Source of the DNA: DAOPZJ01 sp964587625
GTDB taxonomy: Bacteria; Bacillota; Clostridia; Oscillospirales; JAKOTC01
DNA length: 27,444 nt
Reading direction: 5' to 3'
Assembly: GCA_964587625.1 (NCBI GenBank)
Contig: CAZPLU010000033.1
Span: 1-27,444, forward strand
Shown: positions 5,836 to 13,678 of the stretch, one piece after another
How positions within the stretch are numbered: position 1 is the stretch's first letter
How the letters are laid out: the number at the start of each line of letters is the position of its first letter
Made by a program: the position numbers and the translations under genes
The notes under the pieces: generated by a model
The model's input: only the letters and a program-made list of their open reading frames with translations
Databases searched by the model: none
Told to the model about the DNA's origin: nothing

Positions 5836-6204
5836 TTATGAAAAAGGCCGTGTGTTTTCGTAAACGCCCGCGGCCGCCCAGACCGACCGTCCCTGTCTGC
5901 GCGCGTTCACCTGCCGGACGGACTTGACCGCGAGTTTTTGTCCGGCGCTCTCGCCCAACGCACAGACGGCGGCGGCGATCACCGCGATGAGGTCGTCGTC
6001 GGTTTCGGGGACGGAGGCGGGAGTCAAAACCGGAGCGGATCCGGCAACGGATTCCGAGAAATCGGCTTTTTGATTGCGCCGCGCATTCCGAAGCGCAAAA
6101 ACGAGCGCCAATGCGGCCAGCGCGCCGAGACCGATGTAGACAAACGGGGGAATTTTTATGAGCGCAGCGCCCCCGATGAACGATAAAACCAGACCTAAAT
6201 CCAT
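5836..6204 (-). CDS. OadG-like small membrane protein (orphan decarboxylase gamma subunit-like)
   Basis: The 122 residues begin with hydrophobic segments (about 4-16 and 21-38) followed by a basic stop-transfer RNARR. A disordered linker leads to a C-terminal region with DDDLIAVIAAAV (69-80), LAVKSVRQV and RSVWAAAG. This order (membrane helix, linker, D/E-L-x-A-V-I-A-A-A helix, basic SxWxxAG segment) resembles the gamma subunit of sodium-pumping decarboxylases. In that complex the gamma subunit anchors and assembles the biotin-dependent alpha and membrane beta subunits. Here neither partner is nearby, so it may serve a complex encoded elsewhere or be a stand-alone homologue. The ribosome binding site before the ATG at 6204 is weak (AAAGG, long spacing), but a good promoter lies upstream. 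Confidence 0.55.
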   Translation of the reverse strand: MDLGLVLSFIGGAALIKIPPFVYIGLGALAALALVFALRNARRNQKADFSESVAGSAPVLTPASVPETDDDLIAVIAAAVCALGESAGQKLAVKSVRQVNARRQGRSVWAAAGVYENTRPFS

Positions 6205-6294
6205 ACCGGGTTACAACCTTTCAACATATCTGCCGTATCTGCCGTTCGGCGATTCTGCGCTGCCGTCAAAAAACGAAATTACGCATTATGACAT

Positions 6295-6323
6295 ATTATA
6301 CACAAGATTTCCCGCGAAAGCAA
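6295..6323 (-). promoter_or_regulatory. SigA-type promoter for the OadG-like gene
   Basis: On the minus strand TTGCTT (6318-6323) and TATAAT (6295-6300) are 17 bases apart, giving a leader of about 85 bases. Confidence 0.65.
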
Positions 6324-6496
6324 GGACGGCGGGGATAAAAATTGAAAAAGCATAACGGTAAACGAGACGCGGGTCGGCGTTGTCAGATTGGGAGACCGAT
6401 GAAGGGCTGCCGGAGCAACCGATGTAAAAAACGACGAAGGGAATTGTTGCGAAAAAGCGGAGGATGGATTTTTTTCATGCGTTTCGATCCTGTTTG

Positions 6497-6540
6497 ACAT
6501 GGCCATGTTAAAATATCGGCGCATTGGACATGGTAAAATA
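6497..6540. promoter_or_regulatory. Possible operator: palindrome plus partial repeat
   Basis: The perfect 12-base palindrome ACATGGCCATGT (6497-6508) runs into TTAAAATA. Its first half recurs as ACATGG followed by TAAAATA at 6528-6540. The pair sits between two divergent genes, one encoding a DNA-binding regulator, so an operator is plausible but unproven. Confidence 0.35.
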
Positions 6541-6688
6541 CAACAAAAACACATAAAAACACAAGCACCGCGGGCGGTTTGTGTCTTTCCCGCGTTTTCG
6601 TCAATCCGAAACAGGGACGCACCGCCAAATTTCCAATCAGTTTTTTATGCATAATGCCGACAATCGCGCAAAGTGTTCAAAAAAGCAC

Positions 6689-6717
6689 TTGCAAAGCGTG
6701 TGGATTTTGTGTAAAAT
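6689..6717 (+). promoter_or_regulatory. SigA-type promoter for the CdaR/PucR-type regulator
   Basis: TTGCAA (6689-6694) and TAAAAT (6712-6717) with a 17-base spacer. The predicted start near 6724 rules out the upstream in-frame ATG at 6581 and supports translation from 6773. Confidence 0.65.
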
Positions 6718-6772
6718 GATCTCGTTGGTAAATTTCGAGACGTCTGGCGAATATGCGAAAGCGGGAGTATGC

Positions 6773-7864
6773 ATGACCAATAAGATTTTTCAGGATATGA
6801 TCAATCAGTTCTCAATTCCGATCGGACGGACCATCGGCATCATCGACCGCAGCGGCACGGTGATCGCCTGCTCGGACGCGATGAAAGTCGGCGACGTCTA
6901 TGAGGACGCGGTCGAAGAATTGATATACGGCCAAAACTGCGTGAAGGCGAACGGCAAGGTGCTGCGCGCCATCAACGCGGACAGCGGCTGGGAACATATC
7001 GTCTTCGTCGACGGAGACGACGAGGCGGCCGAAAAATATTCCGAGCTGCTCGGCATCTCCATCGCAAACATCAAACAATATTATGACGAAAAATTCGGCA
7101 AGGCCAACTTTATCAAAAATGTGATCGCCGACAACATCCTGCCGGGGGATATTTTCCTCAAGGCGAGGGAACTGCACCTCTCGGGGGAGATCCCGCGGGT
7201 GGTGATGATCGTGCGGATCGCCCAAAAAACAGACATCTCGGCCTATGAGGTCATCTCCAACCTCTTTCCGGACAAGAGCAAGGACTTTGTGATCAATCTC
7301 AATGAGACCGACATCGCCCTCGTCAAGGAGACCCGCTCCGAGATTGAAACGCGCGATCTGGAGAATTTGGCGCACGCGATCATCGATACGCTGTCCGCCG
7401 AGTTTTTTACGCAGGCCGTCATCGGCATCGGCACCGTCGTCAGCGGCATCCGCGACCTCGCCCGCTCTTTCAAAGAGGCGCAGGTGGCCATGGAGGTCGG
7501 CAAAATCTTCGACAGCGGCAAAACGGTGGCGCGTTATGACAACCTCGGCATCGCGCGGCTGCTGTACCAACTCCCCAGACCCATGTGCGAGATGTTTTTA
7601 AAAGAGGTCTTTCCGCGCGATACGCTGGATTCACTGGACTCCGAGACCCTGTTTACGATCGACAAGTTTTTTGAAAACAACCTGAATGTCTCCGAGACGG
7701 CCCGAAAACTCTTTGTCCACCGCAACACGCTGGTCTACCGCTTGGATAAAATCAAGCGCGCAACGGGGCTTGACCTGCGCGAACTCGACCATGCCATCAT
7801 CTTTAAGATGGCTTTGATGGTGCGAAAATATCTCAACAACACCGGCTACGCGACGAAGTTTTAA
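6773..7864 (+). CDS. CdaR/PucR-family transcriptional regulator
   Basis: The 363-residue protein has the layout of sugar-diacid/PucR-type activators. An N-terminal sensory domain (about 1-130) contains IGIIDRSGTVIACSD, a middle GGDEF-like region follows, and a C-terminal PucR helix-turn-helix (about 300-360) contains NVSETARKLFVHRNTLVYRL. Such proteins bind a small effector and activate or repress neighbouring genes. The start ATG at 6773 has GGGAG seven bases upstream and follows a promoter at 6689-6717. A longer frame from 6581 would begin upstream of that promoter. The cell-division genes follow after a gap of 111 bases, on the same strand, without a clear terminator, so read-through or a regulatory link is possible. 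The effector is unknown. Confidence 0.85.
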   Translation: MTNKIFQDMINQFSIPIGRTIGIIDRSGTVIACSDAMKVGDVYEDAVEELIYGQNCVKANGKVLRAINADSGWEHIVFVDGDDEAAEKYSELLGISIANIKQYYDEKFGKANFIKNVIADNILPGDIFLKARELHLSGEIPRVVMIVRIAQKTDISAYEVISNLFPDKSKDFVINLNETDIALVKETRSEIETRDLENLAHAIIDTLSAEFFTQAVIGIGTVVSGIRDLARSFKEAQVAMEVGKIFDSGKTVARYDNLGIARLLYQLPRPMCEMFLKEVFPRDTLDSLDSETLFTIDKFFENNLNVSETARKLFVHRNTLVYRLDKIKRATGLDLRELDHAIIFKMALMVRKYLNNTGYATKF

Positions 7865-7975
7865 CAACATATACCAGCCTTTTTCCGGGGGTTTGATAAC
7901 ATAATCCTCACAAAGCGGGACTACCATTTTTCGCGGGGCGATCGCACCTAACCGAGCGAAAGGAATTCTTATGCG

Positions 7976-8815
7976 ATGATCGAATTCAAAGACGTGTGCA
8001 AAATCTATGACGCGAACATTGAACGCGAAAAAGCGCTGGATCATATTTCCCTGAAAATCGAGGACGGCGAGTTCGTCTACATCATCGGGGCAAACGGCTC
8101 CGGCAAGAGTACGCTTGTGAAGCTGATCAACTGCGAAGAACGGATCACGAGCGGCTCGATCACGTTCGATGAGTTCCGACTCGAAAAAATCAAACGCCGC
8201 CAGATCCCGTATTTGCGGCGCAAGGTCGGAATGGTGTTTCAGGATTTCAAACTCATCGACAATCTGTCGGTTTATGACAATGTGGCCTTTACGCTGCGGG
8301 TCACGGACCGTCCGGCGAGAGAAATCCGGCGCAAAGTGCCGAAAATTCTCGAGGTGATGGGCCTGACCAAAAAGGCCAACTGCCGGCCGGGCGAACTGTC
8401 CGGCGGCGAACAGCAAAAAGTGGGCATCGCGCGCGCCATCGTCGGAAGCCCCAGGGTTTTGATTGCGGACGAGCCCACCGGCAACGTCGACCCGGAGATG
8501 TCATACGAGATGCTGCAATTGCTCGACGAGATCAACAAGGCCGGCACGACGGTTATTTTAGTCACCCATCAGCGGGATTTTATCAGCAAAATGCCCCGGC
8601 GCGTGGTGGTCCTCGAGGCGGGTAAAATCACCTTCGACGAAGATCTGACGCTGGCCGAGGCCTGCCAAAATCCCGATTCGGCATGTGAAAAAGAGATTCC
8701 GGACTTTGAGGCGGATGAGACCTCGTTTCAGCCCCCGCTTCCGTTCCCGGAGCGGGTCGACGCGGAGGGGTTCGTCCCCCCCGAAATCACGGAGATCGAT
8801 CCGGAAAATCATTGA
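7976..8815 (+). CDS. ftsE: Cell division ATP-binding protein FtsE with a C-terminal extension
   Basis: FtsE is the ATPase of the FtsEX complex. The complex transmits ATP hydrolysis across the membrane to activate a peptidoglycan hydrolase during growth or division. Visible are Walker A GANGSGKST (38-46), the Q-loop in VFQD (87-90), the ABC signature LSGGEQQ (141-147), Walker B VLIADEP (161-167) and the H-loop His198. Typical FtsE ends near residue 228; here an acidic, proline-containing tail of about 50 residues follows. The ATG at 7976 lies 11 bases after AGGA. A second ATG at 7971 makes a two-codon frame (ATG CGA TGA) overlapping the true start. ftsX follows, and the whole block to the S41 gene seems co-transcribed. 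Confidence 0.95.
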   Translation: MIEFKDVCKIYDANIEREKALDHISLKIEDGEFVYIIGANGSGKSTLVKLINCEERITSGSITFDEFRLEKIKRRQIPYLRRKVGMVFQDFKLIDNLSVYDNVAFTLRVTDRPAREIRRKVPKILEVMGLTKKANCRPGELSGGEQQKVGIARAIVGSPRVLIADEPTGNVDPEMSYEMLQLLDEINKAGTTVILVTHQRDFISKMPRRVVVLEAGKITFDEDLTLAEACQNPDSACEKEIPDFEADETSFQPPLPFPERVDAEGFVPPEITEIDPENH

Positions 8816-8919
8816 ACCGAGAAGCGGACTCCGCCCGGCGTTTCGGCCCCGACCAAAAGGATTGCGCTCCGGACGCAAACACGCGGGGGATTCACGCAGA
8901 GCGCGAAAGGACAGCCACC

Positions 8920-9801
8920 ATGAACAATAAGAGCATCGGATACCTGCTCAAGCAGGGCGTGAAGAACATATTCGCAAACGGGCTGATGTCGTTCGCATCG
9001 GTCAGTGTGCTGTTTGCCTGCCTGCTGCTCGTGGGCAGCGCGTTTTTGATGTATTTCAATATTCAAAAAGGCGTGGAATACGTCGGCAGCATGGGTGAGA
9101 TCGTCTTGTTCGTCGAGGACGGCGTCAGCGAACTGGAGTGCGGCGGAATCAAAAGAACGCTCGAATCGCTGCCCGAGCTGCACGATGTGCATTTCATCTC
9201 GAGCAGCGAGGGGTTGGAGGGGCTGAAGGCCGAAATCGACGGCGGCGAAGAATTGTTTTCAATGCTCGAAGGGGAGCAGATTTTGCCGAATTCCTTTAAG
9301 GTCAAGGTCAAGGATCCGAACGAATACGAACGGATGGTCAAACAGCTCTCGCAGATTTACGGGATCTCCAGCGTGGTCGCGAACGGCAAGATTGCCAATA
9401 CCCTGACCAATATCAGCACCGCCATCGCCACGTTCGGCGTCTCCGTCGTCGTGGTGCTTCTGGTGGTTTCGATCTTTATTTTGACAAACACCATCAAGCT
9501 CGCGATGTTTACCCGGCGCAAGGAGATCTACATCATGAAGATGGTCGGCGCGACCAATTCGTTCGTACGGATCCCGTTTTTTATCGAAGCCGTGATTTTG
9601 GGTCTTGTCGGCGCTTTGATCGCCTATATCGCCGTGCGCTTCGGGTATGTCGGACTGGCGGATTATATGGCCGAGCTGAACATCACCCCGGTTCCGTGGA
9701 AAGAGCTGGCGGCGACGGTTTTGCTGTCGTTTTTGGGCGCCGGATTTGTGGTGGGCATGTTCTCGAGTTCGGTTTCGATCAAACGATATCTAAAGGCATA
9801 A
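8920..9801 (+). CDS. ftsX: Cell division protein FtsX
   Basis: The 293-residue permease-like protein shows the FtsX plan. There is a cytoplasmic N-terminus, a first membrane helix (about 24-46), a large extracytoplasmic domain (about 50-165), and three more helices (about 167-189, 216-240, 262-285). The conserved cytoplasmic segment FTRRKEIYIMKMVGA (197-211) couples it to FtsE. The extracytoplasmic domain normally binds the wall hydrolase or its activator, here probably the M23 protein encoded next. The ATG at 8920 has an AAAGGA site eight bases upstream; an upstream in-frame ATG at 8812 overlaps ftsE and lacks a suitable site. Confidence 0.95.
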   Translation: MNNKSIGYLLKQGVKNIFANGLMSFASVSVLFACLLLVGSAFLMYFNIQKGVEYVGSMGEIVLFVEDGVSELECGGIKRTLESLPELHDVHFISSSEGLEGLKAEIDGGEELFSMLEGEQILPNSFKVKVKDPNEYERMVKQLSQIYGISSVVANGKIANTLTNISTAIATFGVSVVVVLLVVSIFILTNTIKLAMFTRRKEIYIMKMVGATNSFVRIPFFIEAVILGLVGALIAYIAVRFGYVGLADYMAELNITPVPWKELAATVLLSFLGAGFVVGMFSSSVSIKRYLKA

Positions 9802-9825
9802 ATCTGCGAAAGGACAACTTGATTG

Positions 9826-11208
9826 ATGAAAAAGCCAATCGCCGCGCTTATATTTTGTTTATTGATTGTTTTATCCCTGTATATCCCCCCGTTTTCGGCC
9901 TCGTCCGCCGTTGCGCCGTCACCGGCCGAATCGGCGGCGGGCGCGGTCTCTTCAAACACACCGTCTTCGGATCCGGCTGCGGATTCGTCTTCGGACGCCT
10001 CCTCCGCCACAACCTCGGCCGCGTCCTCCGAGGAGTCCTCTTTGACAGTGGGGTCGAGCGCGGCTCCGTCCGAGGCGCCCGACACCCCATCCGAGTCCCC
10101 GTCTCAGATCGCATCGGAGGACGCGCAGGCGGTCACCGATCTGACCAATACATATGAGGAGCTGCAAAAAAAGGTCGAGGAGCTGCAGGCGGAAAAAGAT
10201 CGGCTCTCCCGGGAGCAGAAGGACGTCACAAAATATATCAAGGCGCTTGACAATCAAATCGATGCGACCAACAGACAGCTGAATATGCTCAACGATGAGA
10301 TCGATGAACTGAACGGCGAACTCGAGTCCCTGACGGCGCACATCGCCGAAGTCGAGGGCAATATCGTGAAAACACTGGAAATCTTTAAAAAGCGTCTTCG
10401 CGCGATTTATATGTCGGGAAACGCGACAGAGATATCTTTGCTGCTCTCCTCGGATAATTTTGTGGATTTTTTAACGCGCGCGGAGATTTTGAAGCGCATC
10501 TCGGATTATGATCAAAAAATCGTCAACCTGCTGAAAGCGGATAAGGCCGAGTTGGAGACGCTGGTTGTGAATGCGGAAACCGCCCGGCAGAGCAGCCAAA
10601 ATAAAAAAGTGTCCGCCGCTTCGAAAAAGAAAGAGCTAAACACGCAATTTGACGAACAGGAAGAATATCTGGATAAACTCAAAGAGGATAAAGAGGCCTA
10701 CGAGGCCTATATCAAGCAGTATGAGGAAGAGATGGAGGAGGCCCACAAGGAGATTGAAGCCATCTTGGCCAAGTATAAGAGCGCGGATGAATATGTGGGC
10801 GGCGCGTTCGCGTGGCCGCTTCCGGGCTTCACCAAGATCACCTCGCCGTACGGATCCCGCTCCAGCGGATTCCATACCGGCACCGATATCGCGGGCAGGA
10901 ACGCGGCGGGAGAGCTTTGTTACGGCTATCCGGTCGTCGCGGCCAACAGCGGCACCGTCATCGCCGTGCGCAACCTCGGCAGCAAGAGCTACGGGCGCTA
11001 TATCATCCTCGACCACGGCGGCGGCTGCAGAACCCTGTACGCCCACCTCAGCAAAACCACGGTCAAAGAGGGCGACACCGTCACCCGGGGGCAGGAGATC
11101 GGGAAAGCCGGTTCCACGGGAAATTCCACCGGCCCGCATCTGCATTTCGAACTCTGGCTCGACAATGCGCGCGTCAACCCGATGGCCCACCTGAAGATTC
11201 CGAAATAA
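9826..11208 (+). CDS. Secreted coiled-coil M23 family peptidoglycan endopeptidase (FtsEX partner)
   Basis: The 460-residue protein has a signal-like hydrophobic N-terminus (about 5-22), then a low-complexity Ser/Ala/Pro/Glu linker (25-100). A long coiled coil follows (about 105-320) with the EnvC/CwlO-type SGNATEISLLLSS hinge, and then a LytM/M23 domain (about 328-460). The zinc site looks intact: His350 and Asp354 in GFHTGTD, His407 in YAHLS, and His438/His440 in PHLHFE. In E. coli the EnvC LytM domain is degenerate and acts only as an activator; here the motifs argue for an active endopeptidase cutting peptide cross-links. The coiled coil is the expected FtsX-binding part. TTG at 9823 directly precedes the ATG and is an alternative start. 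It lies 24 bases after ftsX. Confidence 0.93.
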   Translation: MKKPIAALIFCLLIVLSLYIPPFSASSAVAPSPAESAAGAVSSNTPSSDPAADSSSDASSATTSAASSEESSLTVGSSAAPSEAPDTPSESPSQIASEDAQAVTDLTNTYEELQKKVEELQAEKDRLSREQKDVTKYIKALDNQIDATNRQLNMLNDEIDELNGELESLTAHIAEVEGNIVKTLEIFKKRLRAIYMSGNATEISLLLSSDNFVDFLTRAEILKRISDYDQKIVNLLKADKAELETLVVNAETARQSSQNKKVSAASKKKELNTQFDEQEEYLDKLKEDKEAYEAYIKQYEEEMEEAHKEIEAILAKYKSADEYVGGAFAWPLPGFTKITSPYGSRSSGFHTGTDIAGRNAAGELCYGYPVVAANSGTVIAVRNLGSKSYGRYIILDHGGGCRTLYAHLSKTTVKEGDTVTRGQEIGKAGSTGNSTGPHLHFELWLDNARVNPMAHLKIPK

Positions 11209-11215
11209 ACCATTA

Positions 11216-11248
11216 TGCGTCAGACCACCGTATCGCGATTCTGACGCA
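11216..11248 (+). promoter_or_regulatory. Hairpin between the M23 and S41 genes
   Basis: TGCGTCAGA (11216-11224) pairs perfectly with TCTGACGCA (11240-11248) across a 15-base loop, then AAAAGC. Without a T-run it is not a standard terminator. It may be a processing or stability element adjusting S41 expression within the operon. Confidence 0.4.
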
Positions 11249-11278
11249 AAAGCATCGATGATATCCGGGAGTGATAAC

Positions 11279-12520
11279 TTGAATAAAAAATATACCCTCA
11301 GCACCATGTTGTGCGCCGTTTTGCTCGTTGCGGCGCTGACGTTTTCGGCCACGATGGTTTTTTCGACGCTGTCGTATAATAAAAAGATTCTCAATCTCTA
11401 TGAGCGGCAGTCGATGTATGAAAAGCTGGAGGAACTCGACCGGATTGCGCGGTATGGCAGCATTTACAATATCGACGAGAATTTGCTGACCCGGGGGCTG
11501 ATGGAGGGGTATTTGGCGGGGATCGGCGACAGCGAGGCCACCTATACCTCCGCCGGCGATGCGAAACTCCTGTCCGGACAGGGCATCACGGTCGGGATCG
11601 GCGTGAAAACAGTCCGGACCGGTTCGAAGTATCTGTATGTCTATGAGGTGCTCGAGGGTTCCGGGGCGGCGGTCGCGGGTATCGTCGCGGGAGACACGAT
11701 CATCAAACTCAACGCCAGGGACGTCACGCAGCTGACCGAGACAGAGACCTATTTGCTGCTGCATGCGACAGAGGGCGAAGAAGTGAAAGTCGATTTTTAC
11801 AGGGGCGGCGAACAGCTCAGCTTGACGCCGGTCTCACAGACCTATTCAACCACGCCGGTCACCTATCAAATACTCGATTATTCCATCGGATATATGCGCG
11901 TCACCGCGTTCGACGCGAATACCCACACCCAGTTTATCAAGGCGATCAACAACATGAATTCCGAACCGATCACAGGCCTGATCATCGACCTGCGCCATAC
12001 CGCGGGCGGGGATATCGGGATGGCGGCGCTGATGCTCGACCGGATGCTGCCCGAGGGCGACGTCATGTCCAAAACGCTGCGCGACGGCACAGTCGAGCTG
12101 GTGTACACCTCCGACCGGCTGGAGTTGAACCTCCCTATGGCGGTTTTGGTCGACGGAGCCACCGCCGGTCCGGGGGAATTGTTCGCCGCGGCGATGACCG
12201 ATTACGGCAAGGCGAGCGTCGTCGGAACCCGCACCGCCGGAAAGGGCACGATCAAGCAGGTGTTCACGCTTTCCGACGGTTCCAAAGTGGTGTTGTCGAC
12301 GGCGATCATCAATCCGCCCAAGAGCGGGACTTTTAACGGCGTCGGCGTCAGACCGGATTATGCGGTGGATCCGCTCGGCGCGGGCGATTATGATTTTTAC
12401 ACGATGACGACCGAAAACGATACGCAGTTTAAAAAAGCGTTCGACATTGTCTATTCGCAGATTGACCTCTCTTCCGTCAGCGCGCCGCCGCCGGTGACGG
12501 AAACGCCAGAGGGTTTTTAA
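11279..12520 (+). CDS. S41 (C-terminal processing peptidase) homologue lacking the catalytic serine
   Basis: The 413-residue membrane-anchored protein has an N-terminal helix (about 7-30), a PDZ domain (about 100-185) and an S41 core. Family signatures are present: LIIDLRHTAGGDIG (234-247) and the lysine motif TRTAGKGTIKQ with Lys322. Where active enzymes read T/S-A-S-A-x-E, this protein reads TAGPGEL (295-301), so the nucleophile position is Gly297. The codons (ACC GCC GGT CCG GGG GAA TTG) are clean, with no frameshift. It is therefore predicted to be a non-proteolytic homologue, perhaps a scaffold. In Bacillus the active CtpB gene also lies beside ftsEX, so the position is conserved. The TTG start at 11279 is preferred because GGGAG lies eight bases upstream; ATG at 11258 is in frame but has a poor site. 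Confidence 0.9.
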   Translation: MNKKYTLSTMLCAVLLVAALTFSATMVFSTLSYNKKILNLYERQSMYEKLEELDRIARYGSIYNIDENLLTRGLMEGYLAGIGDSEATYTSAGDAKLLSGQGITVGIGVKTVRTGSKYLYVYEVLEGSGAAVAGIVAGDTIIKLNARDVTQLTETETYLLLHATEGEEVKVDFYRGGEQLSLTPVSQTYSTTPVTYQILDYSIGYMRVTAFDANTHTQFIKAINNMNSEPITGLIIDLRHTAGGDIGMAALMLDRMLPEGDVMSKTLRDGTVELVYTSDRLELNLPMAVLVDGATAGPGELFAAAMTDYGKASVVGTRTAGKGTIKQVFTLSDGSKVVLSTAIINPPKSGTFNGVGVRPDYAVDPLGAGDYDFYTMTTENDTQFKKAFDIVYSQIDLSSVSAPPPVTETPEGF

Positions 12521-12539
12521 CCCGAAACAGCAAAGGAAA

Positions 12540-12559
12540 AGGCGCACACGGGTGCGCCT
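12540..12559 (-). terminator. Terminator between the convergent S41 and G5/3D genes
   Basis: AGGCGCAC (12540-12547) pairs with GTGCGCCT (12552-12559) around a 4-base loop. On the minus strand it is followed by TTTCC and TTTG, so it best serves the minus-strand gene ending at 12602. It could also slow plus-strand read-through. Confidence 0.65.
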
Positions 12560-12601
12560 CACGGGGTAAACACTTTTATAATTTACACTTGATTCGGGCT
12601 G

Positions 12602-13678
12602 TTACGGCAAAATATAGATTTCGACGTCGCGGCGGCCCCAGTGATAGATCTCGACCTCGGAGCCGAGGTACAGATCGGCCACGGTGATGTTTTTTAATAC
12701 CGAGGGTCCGGTGTCGGCCGCGACTGCAAAGCCGTAGATGTGTTTTCCGTCGACGGAGCGGACATACAGACGGCTGCCGTAGGGGATGACTTTCGGATTG
12801 ACCGCAATATAGCCGACGCCGGGTTTTACGCCCGTCGAGGTCTTGCTGCCGTCGTTGGCGCCGTAGGCGGTCGCTTCGCCGACCACCAACTTGGCGTATT
12901 CGGTCGGAATGCCGTTTTCGTCGAGCGTGACGTCGGCGAATGCCAGGGTGGAGAGCGGCGGGGCGTCCTTGCTGCCGACAATCACCTTTGCGGTGACCGG
13001 TTTGAGGGTGGTCTTTTCCTTGGACTTGGAATCGACCAAAACGCCGTTGCTGTAGATCTCGGTGACAGTGACGGTCTTTTCGCCGTTGACGCCGGCGCGC
13101 TCGACCCTGGTCTGGCCGTTCTTGAGCAGTGTGGTCACATAATATTTGGTCTCATAGGCGATCGGCCCGGTGGTGACGGTGACCACTTTATCGACCCGCG
13201 TCAGGATGATGCGCATGTCTTTTGTGATTTCATCGGTGAGCGCGTAATTGAGGGTGTCGTATTCGCCGACCTTGATATCGGCTCTTTTGAAGGCGTCGGC
13301 GACGGTGCCGCGCACCATCTTGACGGTGGTTTCGACGCCGTCGGCCTCGATGGTGATATCAAACGCGGAGTGGATCACGATCTCCGAAATGCTGCCGTCG
13401 TCGTCGTAAAGACAGAGAACTTCGTCGTGCTCTCCGACGACGATGAAGTTTTGCGCCAAAATGGATTCGGCGTTCGTGCGCATGGTGTAGACCGTTTTCG
13501 GATTGCCGTCGGAGTTGATGATGACTTGGTTTGAGGTCTGTCCCGCCGCAAAGGCGATGAATCCCGCGGCACAGAAGACACTCGCCGCGCTGAGCAATCG
13601 TTTTACCGCGCTGAATTTTTTTGCGGCATTTCTAACGGCGGTTTTCATTCGGGCCGCCGTCGGATTGATTTGTCGCAT
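12602..13678 (-). CDS. YabE-like cell-wall protein with ubiquitin-like (DUF348), G5 and 3D domains
   Basis: The 358-residue protein starts with a basic N-terminus and a membrane or signal segment (about 30-46). A DUF348-like region follows (about 50-165), then a G5 domain (about 165-235, with VTTGPIAYETKYYVTT and VNGEKTVT), and a C-terminal 3D domain (about 266-357) with GEATAYGANDGSKTSTG and YHWGRRDVEIYIL. Proteins of this build are wall-associated lytic transglycosylase-like enzymes acting in wall turnover. The 3D domain normally keeps three aspartates; Asp322 (ADTG) and Asp335 are present, but the first is Asn294 (AVNP in place of AVDP). The ATG at 13678 follows a strong AAGGAGG site. The gene converges on the ftsEX operon. 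Confidence 0.88.
   Translation of the reverse strand: MRQINPTAARMKTAVRNAAKKFSAVKRLLSAASVFCAAGFIAFAAGQTSNQVIINSDGNPKTVYTMRTNAESILAQNFIVVGEHDEVLCLYDDDGSISEIVIHSAFDITIEADGVETTVKMVRGTVADAFKRADIKVGEYDTLNYALTDEITKDMRIILTRVDKVVTVTTGPIAYETKYYVTTLLKNGQTRVERAGVNGEKTVTVTEIYSNGVLVDSKSKEKTTLKPVTAKVIVGSKDAPPLSTLAFADVTLDENGIPTEYAKLVVGEATAYGANDGSKTSTGVKPGVGYIAVNPKVIPYGSRLYVRSVDGKHIYGFAVAADTGPSVLKNITVADLYLGSEVEIYHWGRRDVEIYILP

Larger units (their letters stand above)
6205..6772. other. Divergent intergenic region between the OadG-like gene and the CdaR-type regulator
   Basis: It holds a minus-strand promoter (6295-6323), a plus-strand promoter (6689-6717), and a palindrome with an adjacent partial repeat (6497-6540). 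Short frames on both strands lack ribosome binding sites and recognisable products. No gene is called. Confidence 0.6.

Noticed and set aside
6581..6772. N-terminal extension of the CdaR-type regulator from ATG at 6581
   Set aside because: A sigA promoter at 6689-6717 lies inside the extension, and the ATG at 6773 has a better ribosome binding site and matches the family N-terminus.
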